Shown: positions 7,677-16,185, numbered from the stretch's first letter. The stretch: 64,000 nucleotides of DNA from Chloroflexi bacterium 54-19 (GCA_001898225.1 MKTJ01000042.1:1-64000); one strand, 5' to 3'. Translations and numbers: made by a program. Notes: generated from the sequence alone by a model not told the origin.

Positions 7677-9986
7677 ATGGTTAGGGTAGTAGATAAACCG
7701 GGAAGTGAGGTCAAACCACCTGCGGATAACAAGCTGCCAGCGACGGTTAAGGTAGCCGCCTGGAGCGCGCAGCATCGCTGGTTGGTCTTTGGCCTCTGGT
7801 TCCTTTTTACCATTGGCCTTTTTGGTATTAGCCTGGGGTTAGGCGGTATCAAAACCCAGAGCGCCACCGATAGTCGACCAGGCGCTTCTGCTAAACTGGA
7901 AGCTATAAAAGGTTGGGATACCTTTGAAGCCAATAACGTTGCCAGCGCCGGGGAACAGTTCCTTTTAGTAATCAGCCATCCTTCCCTTAAAGTTACCGAC
8001 CCGGCCTATCATCAGGTTATCTCGGACATGTACAAACAGCTTGCCACCTTGACTATCACCCAGGACGGCAAGGTTTTACCGGTTTTGAACGAGTTTGCCG
8101 ACCCCTATACTCTACCGGCCCAGGCCGGTTTGTTCTCGCCGGACCTCAGTAGCGTCCGCTTTGTAGGGACGGTGGAAGGTGATAGCGCCCTGGTCAAGCA
8201 GAAACTTGCGCCTGTCAAAACCCTGCTGGCTAATTTCCAGGCCACATACAAGGACTTCAAAATTGTCCCTTATAGCTCCACCCTCGGTAACGACGAGGTT
8301 TCGGAATTGATTTCCAGGGACCTGGATAGTTCGCTGATTATTACCATTCCGCTTACCTTTGCGATTTTACTGTTAGCCTTTGGGGCGGTGGTAGCTTCGA
8401 TAGTGCCGTTGGTAATGGCGGTCGCCGCCTTGCTGGGCGCTTTCGGCTTGCTGGGTATCTATTCGCAGGCTGTCACACCGGTCAGCAGCTATGCTACCCA
8501 GGTGGTGGTGCTGATTGGGCTGGCGGTGGCGGTAGACTACTCGCTTTTTATGATTACGCGCTTTCGCACCGAGCGGCGGCACGGCCATACCAAGTTGGAA
8601 GCCATAAAAACAAGCAGCAGCACTTCAGGCCGGGCCGTTTTCTTTAGCGGATTGACCGTGGCTATTTCGCTGGCCGGTCTGTTCTTTTTAGATGACCCTA
8701 TTTTCCGGTCAATGGCGATTGGCACTATCGGGGTAGTGCTAATCTCGCTTATTGGGAGCCTGACCTTCCTGCCCGCAATCCTGGCGATTCTCGGTAACGG
8801 AGTTAACTGGGGTCGTATCCCTTACTTTGGGCGGGACCGGGCCGAAGGGAGTGGTTTCTGGGGCGCGATGGTCCGCCAGGTAATGCGTTTTCCGGTGGTC
8901 TTTTTAGTGGTGGCGGCGGTCCTCATGCTGGCCCTGGCCTACCCTGTCACCCAGTTAAAGCTTGGCGAAACCGACCTTTCGAGTTTCCCGGCAAAACTGC
9001 AAGTCGTCCAGGCGTTTAATCTGCTTAACGAAAAGTGGCCGCAAGGCACCGAACTAAAGCTGGAAGCCATCGTCACCCAGGCTGACCGGGCCGATACCAA
9101 GGCTAGCATTGAAAAGTTCGAGATCGCCGCTTCGCAGGTTAAAGGTCTGAGCCAGCCTAAAGTCACTTATTCCACCAATGGTAAAGTGGCCGATGTAGCC
9201 CTGGTAATGAGCGGGCAGCAAAACGATACGGCCAATCACGACCTGGTTAAGAAGATACGGCAAGAGGTGGTCCCGGCCAACTTCGGCAACCTGGCCGGGG
9301 TGCAGGTCTTCGTGACAGGGATGGCCGCATATAGCATGGACAGCACGAAAATCTATACAGACGCCATGCCGCTTGTTTTTGCCTTTGTGCTGAGCTTGAG
9401 CTTCATCCTGCTGCTGGTAGCTTTTCACTCAATTGTTATCCCGGTTACGGCTATTGCCATGAATCTGCTATCTACCGGGGCTTCTTACGGCGTGCTGGTG
9501 CTGGTCTTTCAACTAGGCTTCTTAAAGGACCAGTTAGGCGTGACACCGGGTGATGTCCAGAACTGGGTGCCGGTCTTTATCTTCACGATCCTGTTCGGCC
9601 TTTCCATGGATTACCACCTGTTCCTGTTGACGCGCATCAAGGAGGCCCGCGACCGGGGCTTATCCTCCAACGAAGCAGTGGCGAAGGGCATTCGTATCAC
9701 TTCCGGCACTATCACCAGCGCGGCAATTATCATGGTGATGGTCTTCAGTGTATTTGTCACCTTGCAGATAGTCTTTATCCGGCAGTTAGGTCTGGGGTTG
9801 GCGGTGGCGGTCTTGCTGGACGCTACTATTGTACGGTCCTTACTGGTCCCGGCGACTATGCGACTCCTGGGCGACTGGAACTGGTTTATGCCTAAATTCC
9901 TGGGCTGGATTCCTCGCGTTACCATAGAAGGCGCATCCGGCGAACCGGAGGAAACCGAGGTTGAGGAAGTGCTGCTTAAGGTTTGA
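7677..9986 (+). CDS. MMPL-family (RND-like) membrane transporter
   Basis: 769 aa. It has the duplicated RND topology: one N-terminal membrane helix, a periplasmic-type loop of about 150 residues, five to six helices, then the same pattern repeated. The family-typical motif GLAVAVDYSLFMITRFRTER sits in the first half and GLSMDYHLFLLTRIKEARDRG in the second, carrying the Asp-Tyr pairs tied to proton coupling. Members export lipids, siderophores or drugs; the substrate cannot be told from sequence. The ATG at 7677 follows GAGAAAGG. A TTG at 7656 would add seven residues. The 200 bp upstream show no other gene. A terminator shared with the facing epimerase follows. Confidence 0.88.
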   Translation: MVRVVDKPGSEVKPPADNKLPATVKVAAWSAQHRWLVFGLWFLFTIGLFGISLGLGGIKTQSATDSRPGASAKLEAIKGWDTFEANNVASAGEQFLLVISHPSLKVTDPAYHQVISDMYKQLATLTITQDGKVLPVLNEFADPYTLPAQAGLFSPDLSSVRFVGTVEGDSALVKQKLAPVKTLLANFQATYKDFKIVPYSSTLGNDEVSELISRDLDSSLIITIPLTFAILLLAFGAVVASIVPLVMAVAALLGAFGLLGIYSQAVTPVSSYATQVVVLIGLAVAVDYSLFMITRFRTERRHGHTKLEAIKTSSSTSGRAVFFSGLTVAISLAGLFFLDDPIFRSMAIGTIGVVLISLIGSLTFLPAILAILGNGVNWGRIPYFGRDRAEGSGFWGAMVRQVMRFPVVFLVVAAVLMLALAYPVTQLKLGETDLSSFPAKLQVVQAFNLLNEKWPQGTELKLEAIVTQADRADTKASIEKFEIAASQVKGLSQPKVTYSTNGKVADVALVMSGQQNDTANHDLVKKIRQEVVPANFGNLAGVQVFVTGMAAYSMDSTKIYTDAMPLVFAFVLSLSFILLLVAFHSIVIPVTAIAMNLLSTGASYGVLVLVFQLGFLKDQLGVTPGDVQNWVPVFIFTILFGLSMDYHLFLLTRIKEARDRGLSSNEAVAKGIRITSGTITSAAIIMVMVFSVFVTLQIVFIRQLGLGLAVAVLLDATIVRSLLVPATMRLLGDWNWFMPKFLGWIPRVTIEGASGEPEETEVEEVLLKV

Positions 9987-9993
9987 CACCATG

Positions 9994-10030
9994 AAAAAAG
10001 CCTGGACCCATTGCCGGGCCCAGGCTTTTT
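9994..10030. terminator. Bidirectional terminator between convergent genes
   Basis: A 10-bp stem (GCCTGGACCC with GGGCCCAGGC, one A-C mismatch) is flanked by A6 on the left and T5 on the right. It therefore works for both the MMPL gene and the facing aldose epimerase, whose stop codon lies 5 bp away. Confidence 0.85.
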
Positions 10031-10034
10031 CTTT

Positions 10035-11066
10035 TTAATAGCCGGTTACTTCAAAGATTACTCGCCCCTGCCAGCTTCCACCGGGCGGGACGATAAGCAA
10101 ATTGCTATCGCTCAAACCTTCTTCCTCGAAATTAATAGCGTTGGGCGGACAGGTATACGGCTCGACACAGAGCGAAGGGCGGTTCGGTTGGGTGAACAGC
10201 ACCCAGTCATGAAACTGGTGGTCGGCTTTAACCTGTACTTCCAGACCCACGCCGGGATCGCGGAACCCCGCCACGCTGTAATCCCCCTCAAACTTTATAT
10301 CGCTATACATGTGGTCGAAGGGACTGGAACCGAGCGGGCGCCATTCCTGGAAATCGTCCTGGGGTTGGAGCGGAACGGGGGCGGCGTCCGGTAACCCTCC
10401 TGGCGCGGCCCAGCGTTTGGCGGCGGGGATAAGCACTTCCAGGTGGGTCCGGTCGGGTACTTTTTCGGTTACAGCTAAAGGAGCCTGTAAATAGGGATGC
10501 AGCCCGTAGCCAAAAGGCAGAGCCTGTTCGCCGGAACGGTTATCCACTTGAAGGTCATAGATGAGGCTGGCACCTGCCAGGGTCTGGCGCAAGGTCAACC
10601 CGAAGTCGAAAGGATACCCGGACCGGCGGTCTTCGGAGAGGTCGCCCGGCTCGATGACCAGTTCCACGAACGCGCCTTCCTCGCTGACGCCCTTGTCTTT
10701 AACCCGCCAGGCCGCGTTTATCACGACCCCGTGAATGTGGTGGACCCCGCCTTTATCGGTGACGGGCAGGTGATATTCTTTGCCCTCGAAGTTGTAGCGG
10801 GCGTTGCGGACCCGGCCTGGAAAAGGCCACAGGATAGGGACACCCGCCTTGAACTTGCCGCTTTTCAGGTCGGGCGGGTTCTGGGGGTGTTCGATGACTT
10901 CATAGGATTGGCCGTTTTTGGTGACGCTCCACCCGATGCAGTTAGCCCCGATACCGGGGGTGATATGGGCCTCGGCCCCGCCAGCCGTGTCCCGCAAAAT
11001 AATGATTGGTTCACCCTGCCAGTCGCCCTCTACCGCTTCAAACCCGCTTGCTGCTTGCTCTGCCAC
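10035..11066 (-). CDS. Aldose 1-epimerase family protein
   Basis: 343 aa, GalM/YeaD-like beta-sandwich. The family interconverts alpha and beta anomers of hexoses or hexose phosphates. The visible signature is GVPILWPFPGRV, the first His cluster GGVHHIHG near residue 107, the catalytic-type GYGLHPYL near 205, and a late acidic CVEPYTCPPNA where the general base Glu is expected. A GTG start follows AAAGGAG at 6 nt. The gene is monocistronic, ended by the terminator shared with the MMPL gene. Which sugar it acts on is not evident. Confidence 0.85.
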   Translation of the reverse strand: MAEQAASGFEAVEGDWQGEPIIILRDTAGGAEAHITPGIGANCIGWSVTKNGQSYEVIEHPQNPPDLKSGKFKAGVPILWPFPGRVRNARYNFEGKEYHLPVTDKGGVHHIHGVVINAAWRVKDKGVSEEGAFVELVIEPGDLSEDRRSGYPFDFGLTLRQTLAGASLIYDLQVDNRSGEQALPFGYGLHPYLQAPLAVTEKVPDRTHLEVLIPAAKRWAAPGGLPDAAPVPLQPQDDFQEWRPLGSSPFDHMYSDIKFEGDYSVAGFRDPGVGLEVQVKADHQFHDWVLFTQPNRPSLCVEPYTCPPNAINFEEEGLSDSNLLIVPPGGSWQGRVIFEVTGY

Positions 11067-11224
11067 GCTTCGCTCCTTTCGGCTAACCCGGTTTCATAAT
11101 TTATGGTTTCGGTTTTACTTCCCGCCCCGGTCCTCGTTCTGGTTTTCTTTCTCTAAATAATTCTAGCATACCTCGTATGCACCCGGCTTATCAGGCCGCA
11201 TAGGCCCTATGGCTAAACTAATTA

Positions 11225-11241
11225 CTTAGCTTATAACTAAG
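11225..11241. promoter_or_regulatory. Short palindrome upstream of the Q/G-rich gene
   Basis: CTTAG(CTTATAA)CTAAG is a perfect 5-bp dyad within the 263-bp gap, and its centre holds a TATAAC -10-like sequence. It could be an operator on the promoter of the small protein that starts 90 bp downstream. The rest of the gap is unremarkable. Confidence 0.25.
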
Positions 11242-11329
11242 AGTATGGAACAAACAATGCAAGAAAAAGTTAGCAGGGGCCACCAAACGGTGCTGGCTCG
11301 AAGTAGTACAGAAGAACGAGGAGGTTATA

Positions 11330-11707
11330 ATGGAAAGTAAATATGAAAATAAATATATGGTAGATAACAACACTTATAATGTTTTGCAGGCGTTTGTTTC
11401 TACCCTGGAATCACTCGAAGCCTATCAAAAGTATTCCAAGGATGGGAACGACCAGCTCTGGCAGCAGGTAATCCAACACACCGAGCAGGTAGCGCGTCTT
11501 TTACAGCAGCAGCTACCCCAGGTTTTGCAGCAGGCCCAGGGCAGCCAGGGTGCGATGGGTAACCAACGGACAATGGGTAGCCAGGGCACAATGGCCAGTC
11601 AGAACCAGCCTGGAATGGGCCAGTCCACCAATTATGATGCCGGTGGCAACTACGGGTCCAGCAGCAGTAGCAACTATGGCTCCAGCCAGCGCCAGACGGA
11701 CCGGTAG
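11330..11707 (+). CDS. Small two-part protein with Q/G/S/N-rich disordered tail
   Basis: 125 aa, not recognised. The first 65 residues look alpha-helical and amphipathic (YNVLQAFVSTLESLEAYQKY, LWQQVIQHTEQVARLLQQQL). The remaining 60 are low complexity with three near repeats of the form (A/T)MGxQ, then a run of Ser, Gly, Tyr and Asn. No cysteines or signal peptide are seen. A strong GAGGAGG precedes the ATG, so the gene is surely translated. It stands alone, with its own terminator about 100 bp downstream. The composition resembles prion-like or phase-separating tails; that is a resemblance, not a function. Confidence 0.8.
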   Translation: MESKYENKYMVDNNTYNVLQAFVSTLESLEAYQKYSKDGNDQLWQQVIQHTEQVARLLQQQLPQVLQQAQGSQGAMGNQRTMGSQGTMASQNQPGMGQSTNYDAGGNYGSSSSSNYGSSQRQTDR

Positions 11708-11802
11708 ATTAAGCTGACCTGATTTTTAGAATGTTCTTTATTCGACCGCAATTTGCGGGTCATCAATTATTCATAACGGGTTATTCAAACTGAATATAAA
11801 TG

Positions 11803-11836
11803 AGCCGGTTCCCGACCAAAGGACCGGCTTAAATTT
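11803..11836 (+). terminator. Terminator after the Q/G-rich small gene
   Basis: AGCCGGT (11803-11809) pairs with ACCGGCT (11823-11829) across a 13-nt loop, followed by TAAATTTT. The T-run is imperfect, so efficiency is uncertain. Confidence 0.55.
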
Positions 11837-11868
11837 TATCCAAGAAGGACTGTATAAAATAAAAATAG

Positions 11869-11901
11869 CGGGCAGGTTGCACCAGATAGAAAACCTGCCC
11901 G
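11869..11901 (-). terminator. Terminator of the P450-to-SnoaL operon
   Basis: A perfect 10-bp stem CGGGCAGGTT/AACCTGCCCG is followed, on the minus strand, by CTATTTTTATTTT. It lies 33 bp past the stop of the SnoaL-like gene and marks the end of the leftward operon. Confidence 0.85.
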
Positions 11902-11933
11902 TGTTAGAAAAAAGAGATGAACTGGACAATAAT

Positions 11934-12341
11934 CTAAATTCCCAGGAAGGCGCCCTCCTGGGCGGCGACATTGCTAAAGGCCTGGAATCTTACCAGCCTC
12001 TCGTTCTCGAAAGTCCAGTAATGCACTTCCGGGTTTATCATTTTCCGGCCATTGTTTAACATCTCAATTTCGGTGTAAACAAAGGCGACCACTCTCCCGG
12101 TTTCCTCGACAAATTCGCGTGGCTCGAAGACTTCGGTATTGACGTGCCGGGCATACATTTCGAGCCAATCCATAAATCCGGCCTTGCCCTCGTAAATGCC
12201 ACCCCAGGGCAGGTTGCTGCTACCGCAGGGTGCTTCCCAGGTAACTTTCATGTCCATCCGGTCGAGCATGCTTTCCATCTCACCCCGGGCGAAAGCCGCG
12301 TAGAACTCCCCGACTTGTTCGGTATACGTTGTCACTAACAT
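11934..12341 (-). CDS. SnoaL-like / nuclear transport factor 2 fold protein
   Basis: 135 aa with the cone-shaped NTF2-like pattern: N-terminal helices (FYAAFARGEMESML), a WEAP strand, GGIYEGKAGFMDWLEMY, then beta strands ending HYWTFENERLVRFQAF. Members include polyketide cyclases, ketosteroid isomerases and many small-molecule binders. No full catalytic set can be named here. It is the last gene of a leftward run that begins with the sigma-2 protein and P450, 68 bp after the hemerythrin gene, with its own GGAAG ribosome site. A role in handling a small hydrophobic or oxidised compound would fit. Confidence 0.75.
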   Translation of the reverse strand: MLVTTYTEQVGEFYAAFARGEMESMLDRMDMKVTWEAPCGSSNLPWGGIYEGKAGFMDWLEMYARHVNTEVFEPREFVEETGRVVAFVYTEIEMLNNGRKMINPEVHYWTFENERLVRFQAFSNVAAQEGAFLGI

Positions 12342-12409
12342 ATCGCTTCCTTTCTGTTATAAGTAAGACCTTTCACGGACCCGTAGAACCAATAGAGAGC
12401 CTGTAAAGT

Positions 12410-13066
12410 CTAAAGTTGGAAGGTCGCCACCAGGGCCTTGTATTTGCGGTTCCAGAATTTATCGTTCAGGAAACGGATGAACCAGGGCACTTTTCCGCGC
12501 ATTTCCAGGGCTTGCTGGTGGGTCATGTTCGCCAGTAGCCAGGGGGCCAACAGCGACAACTCTTTCATCGGCACCTTTTTGATATAAGCCTGGTCCAAAT
12601 CGGCCTGTTCTTTTTCAGGAATGTTTTTGGAGATGGACGAGTACAAGACATCTTCCTCGTGGGCCAGGTGTAAATCGAGGCAAGAGTGTATAGCCGCAAT
12701 TAAACCGGCGTAGCGGGCGGTCAGGCTGGCGAGTTCGGGGCCGTCCTGGAGTTGGGCGGCCCGGCTGTAGGTAGCCCGCAGTTCTTCGGTCAGGTGGTCG
12801 AGCTCGTGGTGCTGTTTGGTCAACAATTCGATTTCCGGCATAAAATTCGCGTCGTATTTGCTGATAGCCGGGTAGAAATAGGTATCTTCCCCGTGATGAT
12901 GGGCGGCAAGCTGGGTCCAGTAGAATTCGAACCAGCGATTGGCCCGTTCCAGTTCATATTTGTTCAGTTTCCCCCGGCGCTTGAGGGTGCTGTCAAGCAT
13001 CTTCAGGTCCGTCCGTAAAGCGGTATGGACGTTGGTAAAAGATTGAATCAACGGCTGGTCGTTCAC
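12410..13066 (-). CDS. Hemerythrin HHE-domain protein
   Basis: 218 aa. A four-helix hemerythrin-type domain with di-iron ligands visible in AAHHHGEDTYFYP (HxxxE type), QHHELDHL, and LHLAHEEDVLY. Such domains bind O2, NO or iron, or sense redox state. About 60 C-terminal residues (PWLLANMTHQQALEM and beyond) form an extra helical tail common in actinobacterial and Chloroflexota members. GTG at 13066 has AAAGGAG 8 nt upstream and is preferred over an ATG 33 nt earlier. It sits between the DinB-like and SnoaL-like genes in the P450 run. Confidence 0.85.
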   Translation of the reverse strand: MNDQPLIQSFTNVHTALRTDLKMLDSTLKRRGKLNKYELERANRWFEFYWTQLAAHHHGEDTYFYPAISKYDANFMPEIELLTKQHHELDHLTEELRATYSRAAQLQDGPELASLTARYAGLIAAIHSCLDLHLAHEEDVLYSSISKNIPEKEQADLDQAYIKKVPMKELSLLAPWLLANMTHQQALEMRGKVPWFIRFLNDKFWNRKYKALVATFQL

Positions 13067-13143
13067 AGTGAGGACTCCTTTCAAAAGTTGGTAAATCATT
13101 GTTTTTGTTTTTGACTAATACCATCTGTAGGGATGGGTAATTT

Positions 13144-13866
13144 TTAAGAAACTATTTTTTCCGGTCTCATTTTGGGTTTGGGCGCGCCCCTGTTCCATTT
13201 CGCCAGCATGTCCCGGCGCAACCCCGCCACACCCGGTCCTTCCAGGCGGTCGAGCGCGGCCTTCCGGCCTGTCAGGGCCAGTACCAGGTCCATAGTTGAA
13301 CCTTTGATTTCCGGCCCTTCGCCCCACGACCATTCCACATCGGTAGCGACCAGCCGTCTTCCGGCGGCGAACCTGCCTGCCGGGGCCATCCCGGTCAGCC
13401 CTTTTATCTCGACCAGGGTATCCAGGGCGGCAATTTTGCGCTCCTGCGGCACCTGGCGAGGCCGTCCCAGCGGGATGGTGATGTCCCATTGGTGAATCAT
13501 GTGGTCGAGAAAGTGTTCTTTCATCGGCCCGACCGTAGCGACACCCCGGTGTTTTTTGGCGGTGGTCCAGCGGTCGAATTCGGCTAGAAGGGTTGCCGGG
13601 CTGTTTTCCTCGCCGCATTGAGTCGAGATTTCGTGGGCGGCCCTGGGAAAGTTAAATTTATACTTTACGCCTAACAACCATAAGACTTGCGGTAACGGTA
13701 TCGAGTAACCGCCCACGAAGTGCCCGGCGATGTGGCGCACCCGCCAGCCCTCGCAAAGGGTCGGGTTTTCCCATTCCTCCGGGGTCAGGCTGTGCAAAAG
13801 CTGGCTCATGTCGGCCAGTTCGGCCCGGACCAGTTTTTTGTAATCGTATTTAGTCTTGGCTGGCAT
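13144..13866 (-). CDS. Maleylpyruvate isomerase / DinB-like mycothiol-type enzyme
   Basis: 240 aa. The N-terminal half is the MDMPI four-helix bundle: LTPEEWENPTLCEGWRVRHI, a metal-binding AGHFVGGY, then EHFLDHMIHQWDI with the HxxxH pair. The C-terminal half is the alpha/beta domain with a GPEIKGSTMDLVLALTGR-type ending. In Actinobacteria these enzymes are mycothiol-dependent transferases or isomerases. Whether this organism makes mycothiol or bacillithiol is not shown here. The ribosome site is GGAG. The gene lies 65 bp downstream of the P450, suggesting conjugation or detoxification of an oxidised product (inference). Confidence 0.8.
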   Translation of the reverse strand: MPAKTKYDYKKLVRAELADMSQLLHSLTPEEWENPTLCEGWRVRHIAGHFVGGYSIPLPQVLWLLGVKYKFNFPRAAHEISTQCGEENSPATLLAEFDRWTTAKKHRGVATVGPMKEHFLDHMIHQWDITIPLGRPRQVPQERKIAALDTLVEIKGLTGMAPAGRFAAGRRLVATDVEWSWGEGPEIKGSTMDLVLALTGRKAALDRLEGPGVAGLRRDMLAKWNRGAPKPKMRPEKIVS

Positions 13867-13931
13867 AGTTCATCTCCTGCAAATTGTGAATAACAAAATG
13901 GTAACGCGGCCTGGTGCTAAATCCATGTGGG

Positions 13932-15341
13932 TTAGACCTGGACCCTGGTGGCTTCTCCGGACTGGAAAGCCCTGGTGTTTTCTCCCCTTCGTTCCAGGCA
14001 CACGTGGATGGCCTGCTTTGGTCGCAAGGTTAATTTCGGGTTGAGGGCCAGGGATTGGCCCGGCAAGAGGCGCATTTTCCAGCGTTGGGCCAGGGTGGCC
14101 AGCGCCAATACCCCTTCCATCCAGGCGAACGGCTCCCCGATACAGAGCCGGGGACCGCCTCCGAAGGGAAAATAGGCCATCCTGGGAAGGGCGGATTTGA
14201 ATTCGGGGGTCCAGCGTTCCGGCTTGAAGCGTTCCGGTTCCTCGAAATAGCGGGCATCGCGCTGCACCAGGTAGGGGCTGACCAGCACCAGGGCATTTTT
14301 CGGGATGGTGTAGCCGCCAATCCGGCAGTCGTTCAGGGCATAGCGCGGGATGACATAGGCCGGGGGATAAAGCCGCAGGGCTTCCCGGAAGACCTGTTCG
14401 GTATATTTCAAGCGAGAATAGCTTTCCAGGCCGGGCGCGTCTTGTCCCAGGACTTCTTCGAGTTCGCAGTGCAGTTTCGCTTCCACCGCCGGGTGCTGGC
14501 CCAGCAGACACCAGGCCCACATCAAGGCCAGGGCGGTCGTTTCGTGGCCCGCCAGGAAGAAGGTTAAAAGCTCGGTGCGGATTTGCCGGTCGCCCTGCCC
14601 GGTCTGGGAGCCTTCCACCGGGTAGATTTCGAGCAAAAGCGAAAGCAGGTCGCCTCGTTCCAGCCCTTCGGCCCGGCGTTGGGCCACCAGTTCGTCCATC
14701 GAGGTATCGAGGTAGACCCTGGCCTCCTTAAAGCGGCGGTTGCTCGCAAGCGGTAGCTTTTCAATCAGCCTGACCACCTGGATAGGTAGGAGGAAACGCC
14801 GGGCCCAATCGTGCAGGGCGTTAAGGGCGTCGGCTAACTCCGGTTTGTCGGTTGCCACGTCTATATCAAAAAGGGTCCTGGTGACGATAGCCAGGGTTAG
14901 TTGCTTCATTTCTTCGGTCAGGTCAATAACCTGGCCGTCGCGCCAATCCCGCTGTTTTTCTTCGCTGTACTTGACCATCGTCCGGGCGTAACCCGCCAGC
15001 CTTTCCCTGTGGAAGCTCGGTTGGAGCATCCGGCGAGGTTGAAGGTGGGCCGGGCCGTCGCTGGTAAAGACCCCTTCCCCTAAAAGTTCGCGCAGGAGGG
15101 TCACGCTTTCGCCTTTAATAAAATTCTTTTGCTCGCTGACAAGCACGTCCCGGATGTAGTCGGGATGGTTGAGAAGATAGACGTCGTTCAGACCGGCTTT
15201 GTAGTAGACGATGTCGCCATATTCGGCCATTTTCCTCAAGAACCCGGCGGGATCGCTCGCCATTCCGACCACCTGGTTCAGGCCAAGCGGTAACCAGGTG
15301 GAAGGGCCGGGAGGCCGTAAAAGAGTTGATTTTGTAGACAC
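13932..15341 (-). CDS. Cytochrome P450
   Basis: 469 aa, a full-length soluble P450. Oxygen-activation helix I has AGHETT at residues 264-269. The K-helix ExxR is E320-R323. PERW lies near 374. The heme loop FPFGGGPRLCIG puts the thiolate ligand at Cys400. The sequence style is that of the bacterial CYP4/CYP102-like fatty-acid or terpenoid class rather than the short CYP105 type. No ferredoxin or reductase gene is adjacent, so redox partners must come from elsewhere. GTG at 15341 follows AAGGAG at 10 nt. It is the second gene of the leftward run, 53 bp after the sigma-2 protein. Confidence 0.93.
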   Translation of the reverse strand: MSTKSTLLRPPGPSTWLPLGLNQVVGMASDPAGFLRKMAEYGDIVYYKAGLNDVYLLNHPDYIRDVLVSEQKNFIKGESVTLLRELLGEGVFTSDGPAHLQPRRMLQPSFHRERLAGYARTMVKYSEEKQRDWRDGQVIDLTEEMKQLTLAIVTRTLFDIDVATDKPELADALNALHDWARRFLLPIQVVRLIEKLPLASNRRFKEARVYLDTSMDELVAQRRAEGLERGDLLSLLLEIYPVEGSQTGQGDRQIRTELLTFFLAGHETTALALMWAWCLLGQHPAVEAKLHCELEEVLGQDAPGLESYSRLKYTEQVFREALRLYPPAYVIPRYALNDCRIGGYTIPKNALVLVSPYLVQRDARYFEEPERFKPERWTPEFKSALPRMAYFPFGGGPRLCIGEPFAWMEGVLALATLAQRWKMRLLPGQSLALNPKLTLRPKQAIHVCLERRGENTRAFQSGEATRVQV

Positions 15342-15394
15342 CGGACTGTTTCTCCTTACAATTACTTTTAATTTTCTTAATTTGGTTTGCTTTT

Positions 15395-15685
15395 TTATTG
15401 GGGCCGGGCCAATCCCGCGCCCGGGTTATTCAACCGGACCTGGCAAAGCCGTTGAACCTCTTTGAGCAGACCGCTAAAGAAAGCCGGGCCGGTTACACCC
15501 TGGGTATCGCCCTCCCGCCAGAAGCGGAGAAAAGCTTCGTGGACCACGTCTTCGGCCTGCTCGGTGCCAAGTTGTTTGACCGCCAGGCCAAAGGCAAACC
15601 GGCCATATACCCGGTACAACCTTTCCAGGTGCTTGAAATCCGGCCTTTTCGCCCCACCGGGTTCAACTTGAAAAGTTTCTGACAT
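15395..15685 (-). CDS. Sigma-70 region-2-only protein
   Basis: 96 aa. Residues 19-80 read like ECF sigma region 2 (HLERLYRVYGRFAFGLAVKQ, then AEDVVHEAFLRFWRE and a 2.4-like helix). The protein stops there: no linker or region 4 follows in any frame before the P450 start 53 bp downstream. The core-polymerase and -10 contacts would be present but the -35-recognising domain is missing. It may be a remnant of a sigma gene or a working single-domain regulator. The ATG has a TAGGGTGG-type site. As first gene of the P450 run it could control that run, but no direct evidence exists. Confidence 0.7.
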   Translation of the reverse strand: MSETFQVEPGGAKRPDFKHLERLYRVYGRFAFGLAVKQLGTEQAEDVVHEAFLRFWREGDTQGVTGPAFFSGLLKEVQRLCQVRLNNPGAGLARPQ

Positions 15686-15990
15686 ACACAGCCACCCTAC
15701 GCCAGGTGCGGCTAAACTATTCCTGCCGTGCGCCTTTACCTGGCGGTGAAAATAGGAAAGTTAGACCAGACCCATCCGGTCTGAACCAGGGCAGGAAATT
15801 GAAATATTGAATGCGTTTATTTAGAAAAAGGCCCTAACACTCCACGCCCTTGCAAGTGATTGCTTTTTAATAAGGGGCAAATCATTTGCGGGTCTGAACC
15901 TGTATGCGCCGTTTCGGATTGGTCCGGCAGTAGCACCACAGGTTTAACTGACAAGATTGTAGCAAATGAATTTTTTCGTGAAATGGGGAA

Positions 15991-16021
15991 TAGTACGTAA
16001 AAAATAACTGCGTAGTACGTA
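15991..16021. repeat. Direct repeat TAGTACGTA, 22-bp period
   Basis: TAGTACGTA occurs at 15991-15999 and 16013-16021. The centre-to-centre distance of 22 bp places both copies on the same face of the helix, as expected for a cooperatively bound regulator. Each copy contains a palindromic GTAC core. Confidence 0.5.
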
Positions 16022-16079
16022 TAAAACGGGGGTTTTTATAATTTAATAACGGATTTTGACAGCCCAGAGATGGCGTAAG

Positions 16080-16109
16080 AGGTTTACTTTTTACTGAAGC
16101 GGTAAACCT
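16080..16109. promoter_or_regulatory. Inverted repeat AGGTTTAC...GTAAACCT
   Basis: A perfect 8-bp dyad with a 14-nt spacer, typical of a dimeric repressor or activator site. It lies just upstream of the predicted promoter of the LuxR-type regulator. Confidence 0.45.
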
Positions 16110-16135
16110 GGCGCCACTCATATAATCACATTTGC

Positions 16136-16185
16136 TTGACGAAGATTAAAAATTCGTTTACCATAAAGGTAGCTAATCTTCGTCA
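16136..16185 (+). promoter_or_regulatory. Promoter embedded in a 12-bp inverted repeat
   Basis: TGACGAAGATTA (16137-16148) and its exact complement TAATCTTCGTCA (16174-16185) flank 25 bp. A -35 box TTGACG (16136-16141) overlaps the left arm. A -10 box TACCAT (16159-16164, 4 of 6) lies 17 bp later between the arms. A protein binding both arms would block or remodel this promoter. It points to the regulator gene starting at 16376, leaving a leader of about 200 nt. Confidence 0.5.

Noticed and set aside
15882..16121. 79-aa minus-strand frame in the long regulatory gap
   Set aside because: No ribosome site, atypical composition, and it covers the direct and inverted repeats.
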